Shown: one piece after another, positions 1-11,042 of the stretch | How positions within the stretch are numbered: the first letter of the stretch is position 1 | Layout: every line of letters starts with the position of its first letter | Assembly: GCA_036785705.1 (NCBI GenBank) | Contig: JAWUZG010000004.1 | Location: forward strand, 8,156,501-8,220,500 | Source: Acanthornis magna | Taxonomy: Eukaryota; Chordata; Aves; Passeriformes; Acanthizidae | DNA length: 64,000 nt | Direction of reading: 5' to 3' | The notes under the pieces: generated by a model | Told to the model about the DNA's origin: nothing | Database searches by the model: none | What the model saw: only the letters and a program-made list of their open reading frames with translations | Position numbers and translations under genes: made by a program

Positions 1-3000
1 TTTCTAAGACCTCATGGTGAGCTGACAGGCCAGTAACTAAACCACACTCATTTTCCCTGCTCCCAGTGGGATGCGGGAGAGAACAGAAGAACAAAAGTAT
101 GGAAACTTATGAATCAAGATACAGATTGTTTAATAAGTGAAGGAAAGAGAAAGAAGAAAGGGGAAAAAAACCCTTCCCCCAAGCCCCAAAATCCCCAGTG
201 ATACAAAGGGAACTTCCACCAGCAGAAGTTCACTTTTCACAAAAGTATAATTTCGTTTTCCTTTGGGCTTCATCTTACATGTCATTAATGTTCTGGTTTC
301 ACTACCTGATATTTTTGAACCATATTTCAGCCTTCTTTGGATATCTCCCAGACCAAAAAATGACAGAAAAATAGATTATTGTGAAGGAAAAAAAGTTAGG
401 AAATGGTGCTAAAAAATTAAACCAAAAAACTCCACACTAAACTAATTTAAAAATGTAACAAACCATCAGAAAGGGTAGTCTTATTAGATTTGCACACTAC
501 CAGGAATTACCATATCGCATTCAGCTAAAAGAGAGGGTCTTGCTGCATAATACTGCTAACAGCCAAAGGTATCAAAAGTACTGTTTTGTGATAGGAGTCC
601 CCAGCCAAAAATATCTTGGTTTCACAAATTATTTTAAATATATTATAGACATATGTGTGTGTTGATAGAAAAATGTCAGATATAAAAATAAAACAATCAC
701 CATTTAATGTTTTTTTTTCACAGTTATATTAATTCCCCAGAAATTCACCTCTTTTTCCAAAATTTGATATTTCTAAATACCTGAAGAATTCTTTTGCATT
801 AGTTTTTCTTATTTTTATTTAGGAACTTGAAAGTCTGTGGAGTATGCAATAGCACAGGAGAATTCCCACAACAATATATTTTTAGTATAGAATATCCTAC
901 ACAACAATTTTTCTGTGCAGCAATAGCACTTTAACAGAGCTATGCAAACTTTAAATCCCAAAAGCATAAGCAGTAAAATGGCACTATAAACTGCAATTTT
1001 AAGGAAAAGAAACTGTAATTTTAAGGAAAAGAAACTGTAATTTTAAGGAAAAATGTTTAAATTGATCACATTGGATGTAACTACGAAAGATTTGATTGCT
1101 CAGAAAAAGTTACTTTATAACACTAACATAACTTGAAAACTTGTATGCATCCTGTAAAGAATACAGTATGGTACCTTGTATGGAATTGTGAAACTCTGAG
1201 AAATTCTTTTATTTTGTAGCTTTAAAAGCTTTACTTCATTGCAGTCTGTGAGGTTATTTTTTAAATGTATATTTATTTCAAAGTTCAAGCTGAACTGTTG
1301 GTCCTTGTGCATCTCAGCTGACTACAAAGAAGGTGATTGATTCCTAATAACCAAAGAGCAGTAATGTTACTTGTCCAGATGGTATTTATGGGCCATAAAA
1401 TGAAGTCAAAGAAAAAGCTAAGGAAACTTAAATCACCATGGGGGAAATATTGCAATATCTGTGTTCAGTAAGACAAGTTTACTGCAGTCAGGAGAGATGC
1501 AGGGGCATAGAAGATCAGATTTCATAAGTTTCAATGCTCTTGAAGCAAGACTATCATTGTTTTTAGGATGATGCATACAGTTTTAGAACGAAGCCAGACT
1601 TTTATACATATGTAGATTAATAATATTAAATTACAAATCCAAATTATTTCCCTGAACTCATACTATTTGTTAAATTAGTTTAATAAAAATCTAAGTTAAA
1701 ACTTTATTTTGATAGGTTTCCAAAAGGAATGAAGTATTAAACCTTCTGTGTGTTTAGTGTAAGGGTGTTAAACAGTATGCCAAACAACTAGATGTAATAT
1801 AATGTAATTTACAGCTAAGTCAGTTTTAAATTATCAGGGGACTGAATTATTTGTAGAAATTTGTCTTTGGTTTTTTCTAGTGCACAGTGCAGGGCTGAAA
1901 TATCAGAGCAGAAGTGGGCTGTAGGTAGTGGGGTAGTACTTATTTTTGTCTTATTGGTTACTAGTTTGCAAGATAGGGATGGCAAAGTGATTGCTACAAA
2001 AACAAAAGAAAAACAACCCCAAAAATAGACCTTTCTTTTTAATTAAGAATGGTAAAATCCATGAGAGCTGATTAGATCAGTAACTGAAACCAAAATCTAG
2101 AAAGCACTTGAGGATTTACTCTAAGGTAAGCATATGCATGTTTGAAGGTAGGGCAACCATAGTTTTCAGTATTTTATCATTGTTTCCTGGATTCAAAATG
2201 AATGCTGAGAAAAATTTATTTTAAAAAGTAATTTATGACAAAATCATAATTTGTGGAATTCACATATACCTAGATGTGTGCGCATGTGAGTATATGTGAC
2301 TGTGTTATTATGAACATGTGCTTTTTTTCAAAATATCTTCCTAATTGTGTTTTACCCAGTGGAAACTTTGTCCCTAACAACTACAAAGCAACATACCACA
2401 GGCCTTCAAGGCCTGATTACTGAAGTGATGCCAGCTCAGCAGTCAAAGACAGGGAAAAAGTCAAATGAGGTGAGTTCCACCCTGGCATTCCTCTCCTGTT
2501 TTTCTTAGAAGCTCTACGGTTTCTTTCATTCTGTGCAGACTCACTTTGAAAAATGGTTTCCTTGAGAATACTTTGTGTACCCTCTCTCACTCTTTAAGCT
2601 AGTGAGATCATCACTTTGCAGAGTTTGTCAAACTGACTGCGGCTCCCTGTAAAAGGTCAATGTCGCCATGTCCAGAGTAAATGAGATATTTCTTCTCCTT
2701 GTAATGCCTCCTGTTCTTTTTATAATATTGCACTGTAAGACTGCTGTCATCCATATCAAAACTTTGAAAGTCAAGGTTTCAGACCACATCTGCAGTTTTT
2801 TTATGATCTGCAAGATCCTTTTGGATTTTGTACTCTTGTCCTACTTTTCATGTTCTAGTCAACAACTACAATTTTTTTAATGCTCCTAGAAATTTACTTG
2901 GAGGGACCACTAGTTTTCACTAGTAGGGATAAACAAATTCTCTTTTTTAAAGCAATAAACAGTCTGTCTAAAGGGAATATATGTGGTATTTTAATCAAGT

Positions 3001-3094
3001 TAATTACTTTATATTGTATTCAGCTCTTTAAAGGCACATCTGACTTTGAGTGTGTGACTGTACCAAAGGCGCAAATAGTGAAAGATTGATTATC
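1..3094. other. Unique AT-rich non-coding DNA
   Basis: No gene, RNA or recognisable transposon was seen here. Frames of 60-70 codons occur on both strands, but they overlap one another, are rich in Leu, Ile, Phe and Lys, and show no protein-family motif, so I treat them as chance. The only internal structure noted is a 22-bp triplicate (988-1053) and a short perfect-arm palindrome at 2399-2415, each listed separately. Confidence 0.7.
988..1053. repeat. 22-bp tandem repeat, three copies
   Basis: Three consecutive near-identical 22-bp units (988-1009, 1010-1031, 1032-1053), each built around AATTTTAAGGAAAAG. The first copy differs from the second by one base (C for T) and the third only at its last base. 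The low divergence suggests a fairly recent local duplication. No function is implied. Confidence 0.9.
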
Positions 3095-3335
3095 CTGAGT
3101 TAGAAGGGATCATTGAGGATCAAGGATCAAGGACCATTGAGCCCAAATGCCAAATCCACACAGGGCAACATAAAAATTATACCAAATATCAAATAGTGTT
3201 GTCCAAATTCTTGTTGAACACTGACAGGCATTTGGTGATGACCACATCCCTGAGGATCTTGTGCCTGACTACCCACACAATGATAATGTAAATACTGTAA
3301 ATTCCATCATTTTAATGTTCACTTAATATAGACTT
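3095..3335 (-). mobile_element. CR1 LINE 3'-end fragment, old
   Basis: Reading left to right, the block opens with a GAGTTAGAAGGGATCATTGAGG-like stretch and continues through GTTGTCCAAATTCTTGTTGAAC and GGCATTTGGTGATGACCACAT. This is the order found in the reverse complement of the CR1 3' untranslated region (subfamilies whose end reads GAGTTGGAAGGGACC on this strand). It is therefore a minus-strand copy truncated at its 5' side. The right boundary is soft because similarity fades after about 3280. A short GGATCAA duplication sits inside it at about 3118-3131. Family knowledge: CR1 is the dominant bird LINE and inserts mostly as 5'-truncated copies. Subfamily is not assigned. Confidence 0.75.
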
Positions 3336-5024
3336 TGCTCCTTCAATAAATCTTCTCTTTCAGATCTTTTTAGATAATGTTACAGAACACAGAGGAGTAT
3401 TCTGGAATTCTAATTCATGTTATAAATACTGGGTTTTTTGCTTACTCTTCTATTGATAACATTATGTATAAAGTATAGTTTTCAAAACCCATTCTTCTTA
3501 AATGTCACTTGTTTAGTTATTACAGCTTGAAATAAACTAAGTTACCTAGCCTCTCTCACTGTATACTTACATTAATTAATTTCACATATTGTTGAAAAAA
3601 TTACATATTTTCTGACCTGAAATGACCTTACTTGAACCCTCTTGAAACCACAGACAAGGCCGTGGTAGCTGCAGCATTGAAAAATTACTATATCTGTTCA
3701 TGCAGAAAGTAATCTGAAACTTAGTTTTTTATGTAAATATCCAGCAAATCAGAATAGTTATCAAAAATCAGAAAATTTTTATTTATTTATTTTTCTCATT
3801 TTATATTAAAATCAGATTGACTGGACAGTTTTATTTTTGCTACTTGAAGGAAGTATATCTCAGATTATTCAAAAATATAAGATAAATACACTGGGGAGAG
3901 CCACATAATGATAATTAATTGAGAATAGGTGAACTTCTTGGTTTGTATTTTGTTTTATTTCAAAGTAAATAAGGTGACTCAATAAATGTTGCTTTTATTC
4001 TCCTCTACTTTTTATATGTAAAAATAACTGGGCTTATATGATATGTGTTCAGCTTCAAAGATTAAATTATATATAAGATTTTTTGGGAAACTGCGTGGTC
4101 CCTAGAAGCCCATTATCACACATCTGTAGGTTAATGACTCACTGAATGTGACAGTCACTTCTGCCAGCCTTCTCTAACATAGGCACACATACCTTCTGAT
4201 GAAGAAAAAGCAATTTTTATGCAAACAGTAAAAATTATTTTTCTCTCTCAGACTAAATTTGTTATATTTTTATATATAATGTGCATTTGTTATATTTTAT
4301 ATATATTTTATAGACTAAATATTTCTTCCAATCAATAAAGAATGTGGTGAGTGACACTTGGTATTGTTCATTAACTTGTGACTTATATGACTTATATTGC
4401 ATAGACAGACAACAGATGGCTCTGATCCTTGTTGTCTTCAAATTATTCCAGTTGTCTTCTGAAAAGGCAGAAGATATGTAAGAAATAAAGAAATGTATCT
4501 TCATTAATCAAGTCTATAACAAAACCCTTGCCTTAAAAATGTGAATCATAGCATTAGAGTAAGAGCCTGGATGAATTTTCCACTCTTCTTAATGACTGAA
4601 AATCATAAAGCATTGAGTTATGGATTATTAAAAATTTATTTTATGTTGCATAATATATATCAAATTAGAGATCCTTGCACAGTAATTCTTTATTTATATC
4701 AGTTTTATATGATGATACTGTTGTTGTGGGTTTTTTTCTTTCTCCTGGAAACTTCTTTTCTGCTGGCAACTTGAAAATTAAGAAGTATACTGACACTGAC
4801 CTTTAAGAAAACAAATTGCATTATTAGGAGGAAATATCTGTACTACCATAATACTGTTAAAATGAAGTAACATTTAAAATACTGTTTAAGATACAGTTAC
4901 AGACCTGAAACTCTAGGCTCATGAAGAATTACTGCATTTTTAGACTTTCCTCATGAAGGCAATATAGTACTCAAGCTATGGGCATGTCAAAGTTTTATAG
5001 AGGTAAAATCATTTCATCATCTTT
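3336..5024. other. Unique AT-rich non-coding DNA
   Basis: No gene or recognised transposon. It contains short (TTTA)n at about 3779-3792 and a roughly 29-bp AT-rich direct repeat at 4256-4310, in which ATTTGTTATATTTT-like units recur before TA runs. The two frames of 77-80 codons near 4262-4774 are low-complexity and hydrophobic, with no family signature. Confidence 0.65.
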
Positions 5025-5475
5025 TGTAGTTCTGGTCTCCATGTTCTAAGAAGGGCTTCGAATAGTTAGAGAAAGAATACAGAATAACAACATAAGAAGA
5101 TGTTGCTTTATGAGGAAGTGCTGTGAAGGATGGTATTCTTCAATTCATCGAGAAAGAAAAATGAAGAAAATTATGACAGAGGTTTAAAAAATCATTAAGA
5201 ACCTTGATAAGCTCTTCTCAAATAGAATTGGAAACATTCTGTTACGGTTCCAAAAATTTTATTTGAATAAATATGACAGAGTACTTGACATAGTAGGAAG
5301 GTAGTTTGCTGGTGCAGGACACCATGAAAGGAGGCAAATTTAAAAAAAAAAAAAGAGATCTGACAATCCAATGGACAACAAGTCCATGAAGAGATCATAA
5401 AAAAATTAGTCAAAGTCCTAATACAGAAGCTGTACTGGGAGCATGAGGTAAATCTACTGCAGAAAGTGATCAAGC
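5025..5475 (+). mobile_element. Ancient CR1/L3-like LINE 3' region
   Basis: A decayed plus-strand LINE. The order of matches follows the conserved C-terminal reverse-transcriptase and tail of old amniote CR1/L3 elements: TCTGGTCTCCATGTTCTAAG (the FWSP-type block), TATGAGGAA, ATTATGACAGAGGTTTAAAA followed by ATCATTA (the region whose consensus reads as tatgatagaggtctataaaatcatg), then near 5352 GATCTGACAATCCAATGGAC with CAACAAGTCCAT, TTAGTCAAAGTCCTA and finally AGAAGCTGTACTGGGAGCAT, resembling the tail of turtle and crocodile CR1. Many indels and stops show it is long dead. It is clearly more diverged than the other CR1 copies in the window. The right edge is uncertain by several tens of bases. 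Confidence 0.65.
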
Positions 5476-7440
5476 TGAACAGTGTATCTTAGTACCATTG
5501 TCAGAGACTCCAGTCTGGGATAAAGCGAGCATTAGCTTGGCCCAGCAGGGTTTTCCTTGTGTTCTTCCAACCTCTCCTGGACACCTGGGAGTTTCCAATT
5601 CTTCATAGAAAATACCTATAATTATTTTTAACAATTTAAAAAATAGCACAATAGAGAAAATTGGTGAACTTATAGACAATCCTAAAGGTGTCTATTGCCT
5701 TTTACTTATCTTCCAGATCAATTTAATAATTTTAGTAATTAAAGGGGTTTGTACGTTTGTTTCTTTTTTATTTTAAAGTATACTGCCTCTTCTCAATATG
5801 GGTCAGGGCATCACCACAGGCAACAAAAGTTTCAGAATAATAATGTCTTCCTGCTGTTAAATAAAGGATGAGAGATTCTTACACTGAATTTGAACAGAAA
5901 CTTCTGAGAGCTCCTGATCATCTGGCAGCTAGTCCCAAAAATCTACACTCGGAAAAAAAAGCATGAGAATGTGTTTTACAGAGATCTAGATTATAGTTCC
6001 AAGGTGATTAGAGAAGTCTTTCTTAAGAATAAGAAAATAACACTTGCCTTTTACCTTCCTACTTGCAAAATTCAAAACAAGGAAAAATGCTTGAATTTTA
6101 AAAACATGAATTTAGATTAAATCAATGTGAAGTCAAATTTCTAAGAAATTACTTCAGTCCAGAAAACTCGTATCAGTAGATTAAAACATGTAGCTAACTG
6201 AGTTTATGCTTACTTCAAATCCTTTTTTTTCAGTAACAACAATTTCAAAACAGAAAAAACACTTGAATTCACATAATAGATACGTCAAACTAAGCAAGAA
6301 ATCCTTATTTAGAAACCTCTGTTTTGGTAACTTGAATAAATTCATTGGGATCATCGTTGGGATAGGATACCTTTAATCCTAACTAGTTGATCTGGAGTAT
6401 GTTTGTTATTGTATTTATTTTCCAAGAACAGGTTTATAAATGTTTAAGAAATCTGATCTTAAACTTCTTAAAAACATGTCTTTTTTAGAAGAAACACATT
6501 TGTACAAATTATACCAGGTGGTAGGACACTTTTTTTTTTTTTAAGAGAAAATTCAGAAAAGAATTACAAGCAGGCATTCCAGTGGAAGACTTGTAATAAC
6601 CATACCTCTTATGAAAAAGCCCTTTTTAAATTTTAGGCAGAAAGGATACTGAAATTGAGATACATTTCTTTGGACATTTCTAGAGTTTCTAAATTTGATG
6701 AAAGAAATTTCACTATGTTATATTTTTTTGTCTGATCATATAAAAGAAATTGTCTTCCAAAATTTGCATTGTTTTGCCATCATCCTTCATTTTAAAGACC
6801 TTAGCATATCCGAGTACCATGTCAAAAAAATCTCCTTTTTTTTTAACTGCAGAGGAGAGCACAGTATCATGGTGTAACCAAAGAAGAAGCCTTTAACACC
6901 CATGCCTAAATGTACTCATCAGGATTAAATTACTATTAGCTATAATCAACGAAGGCTGATGGGCAAGACAGAACAAAACAAGAAAAGTATCAGGAGCAGA
7001 GGAGAACTGTTTCTTTGTGAGTGACAATATCATATATACCAAGGAAAGAAGGCAAGACCATTTTGGTTCCAACTTCTTTCCTCAAAGCTCTCAAAGCTGG
7101 ATGATACCATGTAGAACAACCAAGGGCTTTAACTATCAAAACTGTGTGATTACTGTCTACGTGGTATAGTATACTTGCAGACAATGTAGAATATTTGTTA
7201 GAGACTAATGGTTTTCTATGGCATAATGATGATGAATATTGTGCATGAACAGAGAATATGTTAAAATATATTGTTAATGAATATAGCAGTGTGAGTTTAA
7301 GACTGGAAATCAGCCTGATTTGTCAGTCTTTTAACCTGATCTCTCACTATCCCTGTACTTGGTTGCAATAATAGAGTTAGACTGTGTGAAAATTTTGTAT
7401 TCATAAACATATCTAAAAATCACTTATTAATGGCTGTGTC

Positions 7441-7490
7441 TACATTACCGTTTAGATTCTGTGTGTACATTACCATTTAGATTCAGAGTG
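7441..7490. repeat. 25-bp tandem duplication
   Basis: Two adjacent 25-bp units starting TACATTACC (7441-7465 and 7466-7490). They differ at three positions: G/A at unit position 10 and TG/AG changes near the end. A local duplication with slight decay. Confidence 0.85.
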
Positions 7491-9080
7491 TGATTTTTTT
7501 AAATTGAATGCACAGATCATCCCCATTTACTTTATTTTCCTTTGGTTTTTTTAAAGCTTTTTATCTCCACAGACTATATTTTTTTGAGAGCAAACTAAAG
7601 TTTTTAGTAAACTGCATATTGCACATTGAAACACCTAGTGAGCCCATGCAGGTGCTTGTGAACATCCTTGAACCACAGATGCGCTGAGGACATTTGGTTC
7701 AGGGAACCAGATGATACCAATAAAAAGTACAAACCTGAACCATAAAGTCAGCACAAAACACTTGAACGCGCTGACATTCCTATTCCAATTAAATATCTTA
7801 CTTAAACTACATGTAATATACACTTAAATTACAAGCTAATAATATAGAAGTTTCAATGCTAAATATAGATACTATAGCACTAATCTTAATCTTCTTTTCC
7901 TAAATGAAAACAATTTATTAATCTATGTACATTTTGACATTTTCAGCAAGCACATTGTCATCATGAAAGTCTACCTCTGAACTGAAAACCAATAATGCAG
8001 GTTAAACAGAGTGTATTTTGTGCTTTAAGGTGGATAGAAAAAGAATTGTTAACATTGCATGCACAGAAGTAGAAAAGAATCCTCCATGTTCACTAAAGCT
8101 GCAATATGAAGCTGGGTTCTGCTATCTAATACAAACCAAAACAAATGAAGAATGTGGGGGGCTCTGGGTTGGATGTGTTTTTTTGGTTTTTGGTTTTTTT
8201 TAAGCTAGGATGAACCACTGCATCACCTAGAAAAGGGAGGAAGTAAATGGGATATAATTGTGAGGAAAAAGAGCTTGGAGACTTTGATTCTTTTGGCTTG
8301 CCCTATATTGTTCTACAACAGTGGGACAGAACAAAAATAACCATGTGCTGTGCAAATTCCCTCATATATGTTAAGTGAATGCATTTTAAAGAAATACTTT
8401 TTTGTTAAAAAACACACACTGGAATTTTCCACTGAATTTTAAGGGTCAAGAATTTACCAATGCATAAAAATACCATTACAGTGATATGAACCAAACTATG
8501 CTGTAGTTCCCTGAAACTAAAATGTCAAAGCAGGGAGTATGCAATGAATCCTAGAAACAGATTAATATATCAAAATCAGCAGAGAATTTCATCTTATATC
8601 TTAGCATCTGAGAGAGCAGATGTTATGGGCTGATGTACAAACAGCAAATTGAGTTGCTCTGGTTTAAAAAAAAAATTTAAATTAACACATAGAATAGGAC
8701 AGAATAAAGAGACTAGATATTCACTGAACATCTGCTATTTCTGTGTCATTCAGGTGACTCATATACCTGCATTTTCCCTGGGGATGCCAAGTTGTTAAAA
8801 CCAACTTCTACTACAAGATTGGTGTCAGTAGAAAATGTGCATAAATTCGACTTCAACGAAGACTCATTCCAGGGTATTTCTTTTGCTGAAGCCCTAACAC
8901 AAGGTTACAATCCATCTCTTTCACTTTTTTTATTTTAATTAACTCGTTATCATTCTAGACAAAATAAAATTCTTTAATTACTGGCTATGTGTAGAAAATC
9001 CCCATTCTTGGGCAGATGTGCCTATCATGTAAAGTAAAGATATAATCTGGATTCTTTGAGTTACTCATAAACGGTTCAGC

Positions 9081-9131
9081 CTCGTGACGAGCTACATGTA
9101 GCATATTTGAATACATGCCTCTTCAAGGCAT
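9081..9131. repeat. Cluster of three inverted repeats
   Basis: CTCGTGACGAG (9081-9091, 5-bp arms about a central G) abuts and shares its last base with GCTACATGTAGC (9091-9102, perfect 12-bp palindrome). ATGCCT-cttca-AGGCAT (arms 9115-9120 and 9126-9131) follows. CpG dinucleotides occur at 9072, 9082, 9088 and again near 9134-9137, more than in the surrounding sequence. No element family was recognised. Confidence 0.8.
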
Positions 9132-10998
9132 CCACGGCGCAACCTGGCACATTCAGTCTTTTCCCAAATTTCCCTGCTGCATGGTGTTAAAAGGTGACAT
9201 AAAAGTATGGTCAACAGTCAGCAGCTGACTCAAAAATAATACTCAGTGATTAATTTCTTGCTTTCCTGCATTTGCTACCTCAGTGTTTTGAAAGTGTTTT
9301 CTCTATCAGCAGCCAAAACAGAGCACTTCACGTTGCCCTAGTTAAGAGAATAATAGTTATTGCTTTACCTTACAAACTGTTTATCTTCTTTCAATGCTTT
9401 CAATGATCCTTCTAGAAAATGTCTCCAGTCCTTATGTCTTCCTCTTTCACACTTTTCCTATGGCCAATGATGGATCCCTCAATCACTTGTGTGGAAATGA
9501 TTATATAGTTCAATTGTCCAGCTGTTTGATTTCTGAATATCTAAATATCTTTTAATGCTAACTGAAATAATAATAAACTTTTACCAATATGCACAATAAT
9601 TAGCCCACTGAAGGGAATCACATATGTCCTGAATATGTATTTGTATAACTAGACAGCACTGTCTCTGAATCAGCAGACTGTTTTTGTAGAGCCTTTTCCT
9701 TGAATTAATCCTTAGCCATTAAAGCGCTTGTAAATAAATAAGATTTTATCAATATATTTCAGGTAATCTAATTTCTGAATAAATCAGATAGAATTCTTAG
9801 CTGCAGAAATATATTTTAGTACAAAAATTCTCACTTCCAAATGATAGCTCTTCGTCAAGCAACAGTTTCCCACTATTATTTATCAGATTTTCTCTGTCAT
9901 GACAGAAAGAAACCTTATCACAGAGATATAGAAAACAACTTTCCAATAAAATTCTGGTGTCACCAAAGTGAATGACAAAATTCCCATTAACTTCAATAGG
10001 TTCAAGAAAAGCTTTTATGCAGATTAGTTGGCTATTAGTTACATAACTGTATCTATGCACTCAGGCTAAATAATGAATATTCTCAAAGCAGCCCAAGAAG
10101 TTATACAAAAAAGGGAAAGGAATTATATTTTATTCATGTCATTTTTGCAGGAGTAGAGGATTCATAGAACAGAAAACAATAAATAAAAATTGTGCCATTT
10201 CCTGACATAGATATCTCAATGACAGAGAAAGTTGTTTCACTAAAATCTCACCTACTGAAGAAAGTAAGAAACGGTAAGAAAGGCATTTCTAGCTTGACTC
10301 ATAAGGAAATGTGTGAGAAAAATTTATATTGTAAAACAATATCAAAGACGGAATCTTACATCTTGAGAAAAGAAATAGTGTCATCTAATTTGTTTATCCT
10401 GTGTTATCAGAAACTGGATTGTATTGTATTCTTGTAATTATACCAAAGAAACACTTTATCCTTGTTTTTTCTAATAGTGAATGTAGATGGCTAGTTTCCT
10501 TTGACTAACAAGTTTGGTCCAAAAAAGTATTGCAGTGTTGAATCTAGAGAATATAAATTTGCAAATACAATTATATTTTCCAATTGAGATAATTTTCACA
10601 TGATCATTTTGTATAAGGCAAATAAAAGCTCCCAAGACAGTACTCTTGAACAACTTTGAAGATGCGCAGAACAAAGTAACTCTGCATATAGATACATTTT
10701 ACAAAGTAAACCTAGTCTGCGTTTATTTTATTGAAGTTTATACTGCAGACAATAAATAAAAAAACTTAACAATAACAAAACTCTTAGAGGTATATTTCAC
10801 CTTGATGATTCTCTCTTTTGGTTTTTGGGTTTTTTTAATGTGTTTTTTTTATGGAAACAAGTATTACAAACTATTAACCTATGGCAGTAGCTGGAGAAAT
10901 GAGACTTCACTGAGGTATTTAGCACTCATTAAGCACTCTTTGTATGACAGATCTCCCACCTATCACCCCTTGGTAGTTGTATTTGGAAGACCAGAAGC

Positions 10999-11042
10999 TT
11001 GCTAAAGACTAAGGACAATGTTTGCTAAAGACTAAAGTAATG
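10999..11042. repeat. 22-bp tandem duplication
   Basis: Two adjacent 22-bp units sharing TTGCTAAAGACTAA (10999-11020 and 11021-11042), diverging mainly in the GGAC/AGTA segment after it. Confidence 0.8.

Noticed and set aside
8177..8202. TTTTGG repeats read as telomere-like sequence
   Set aside because: Vertebrate telomere repeat is TTAGGG. These tracts are short, T-dominated and not arrayed.
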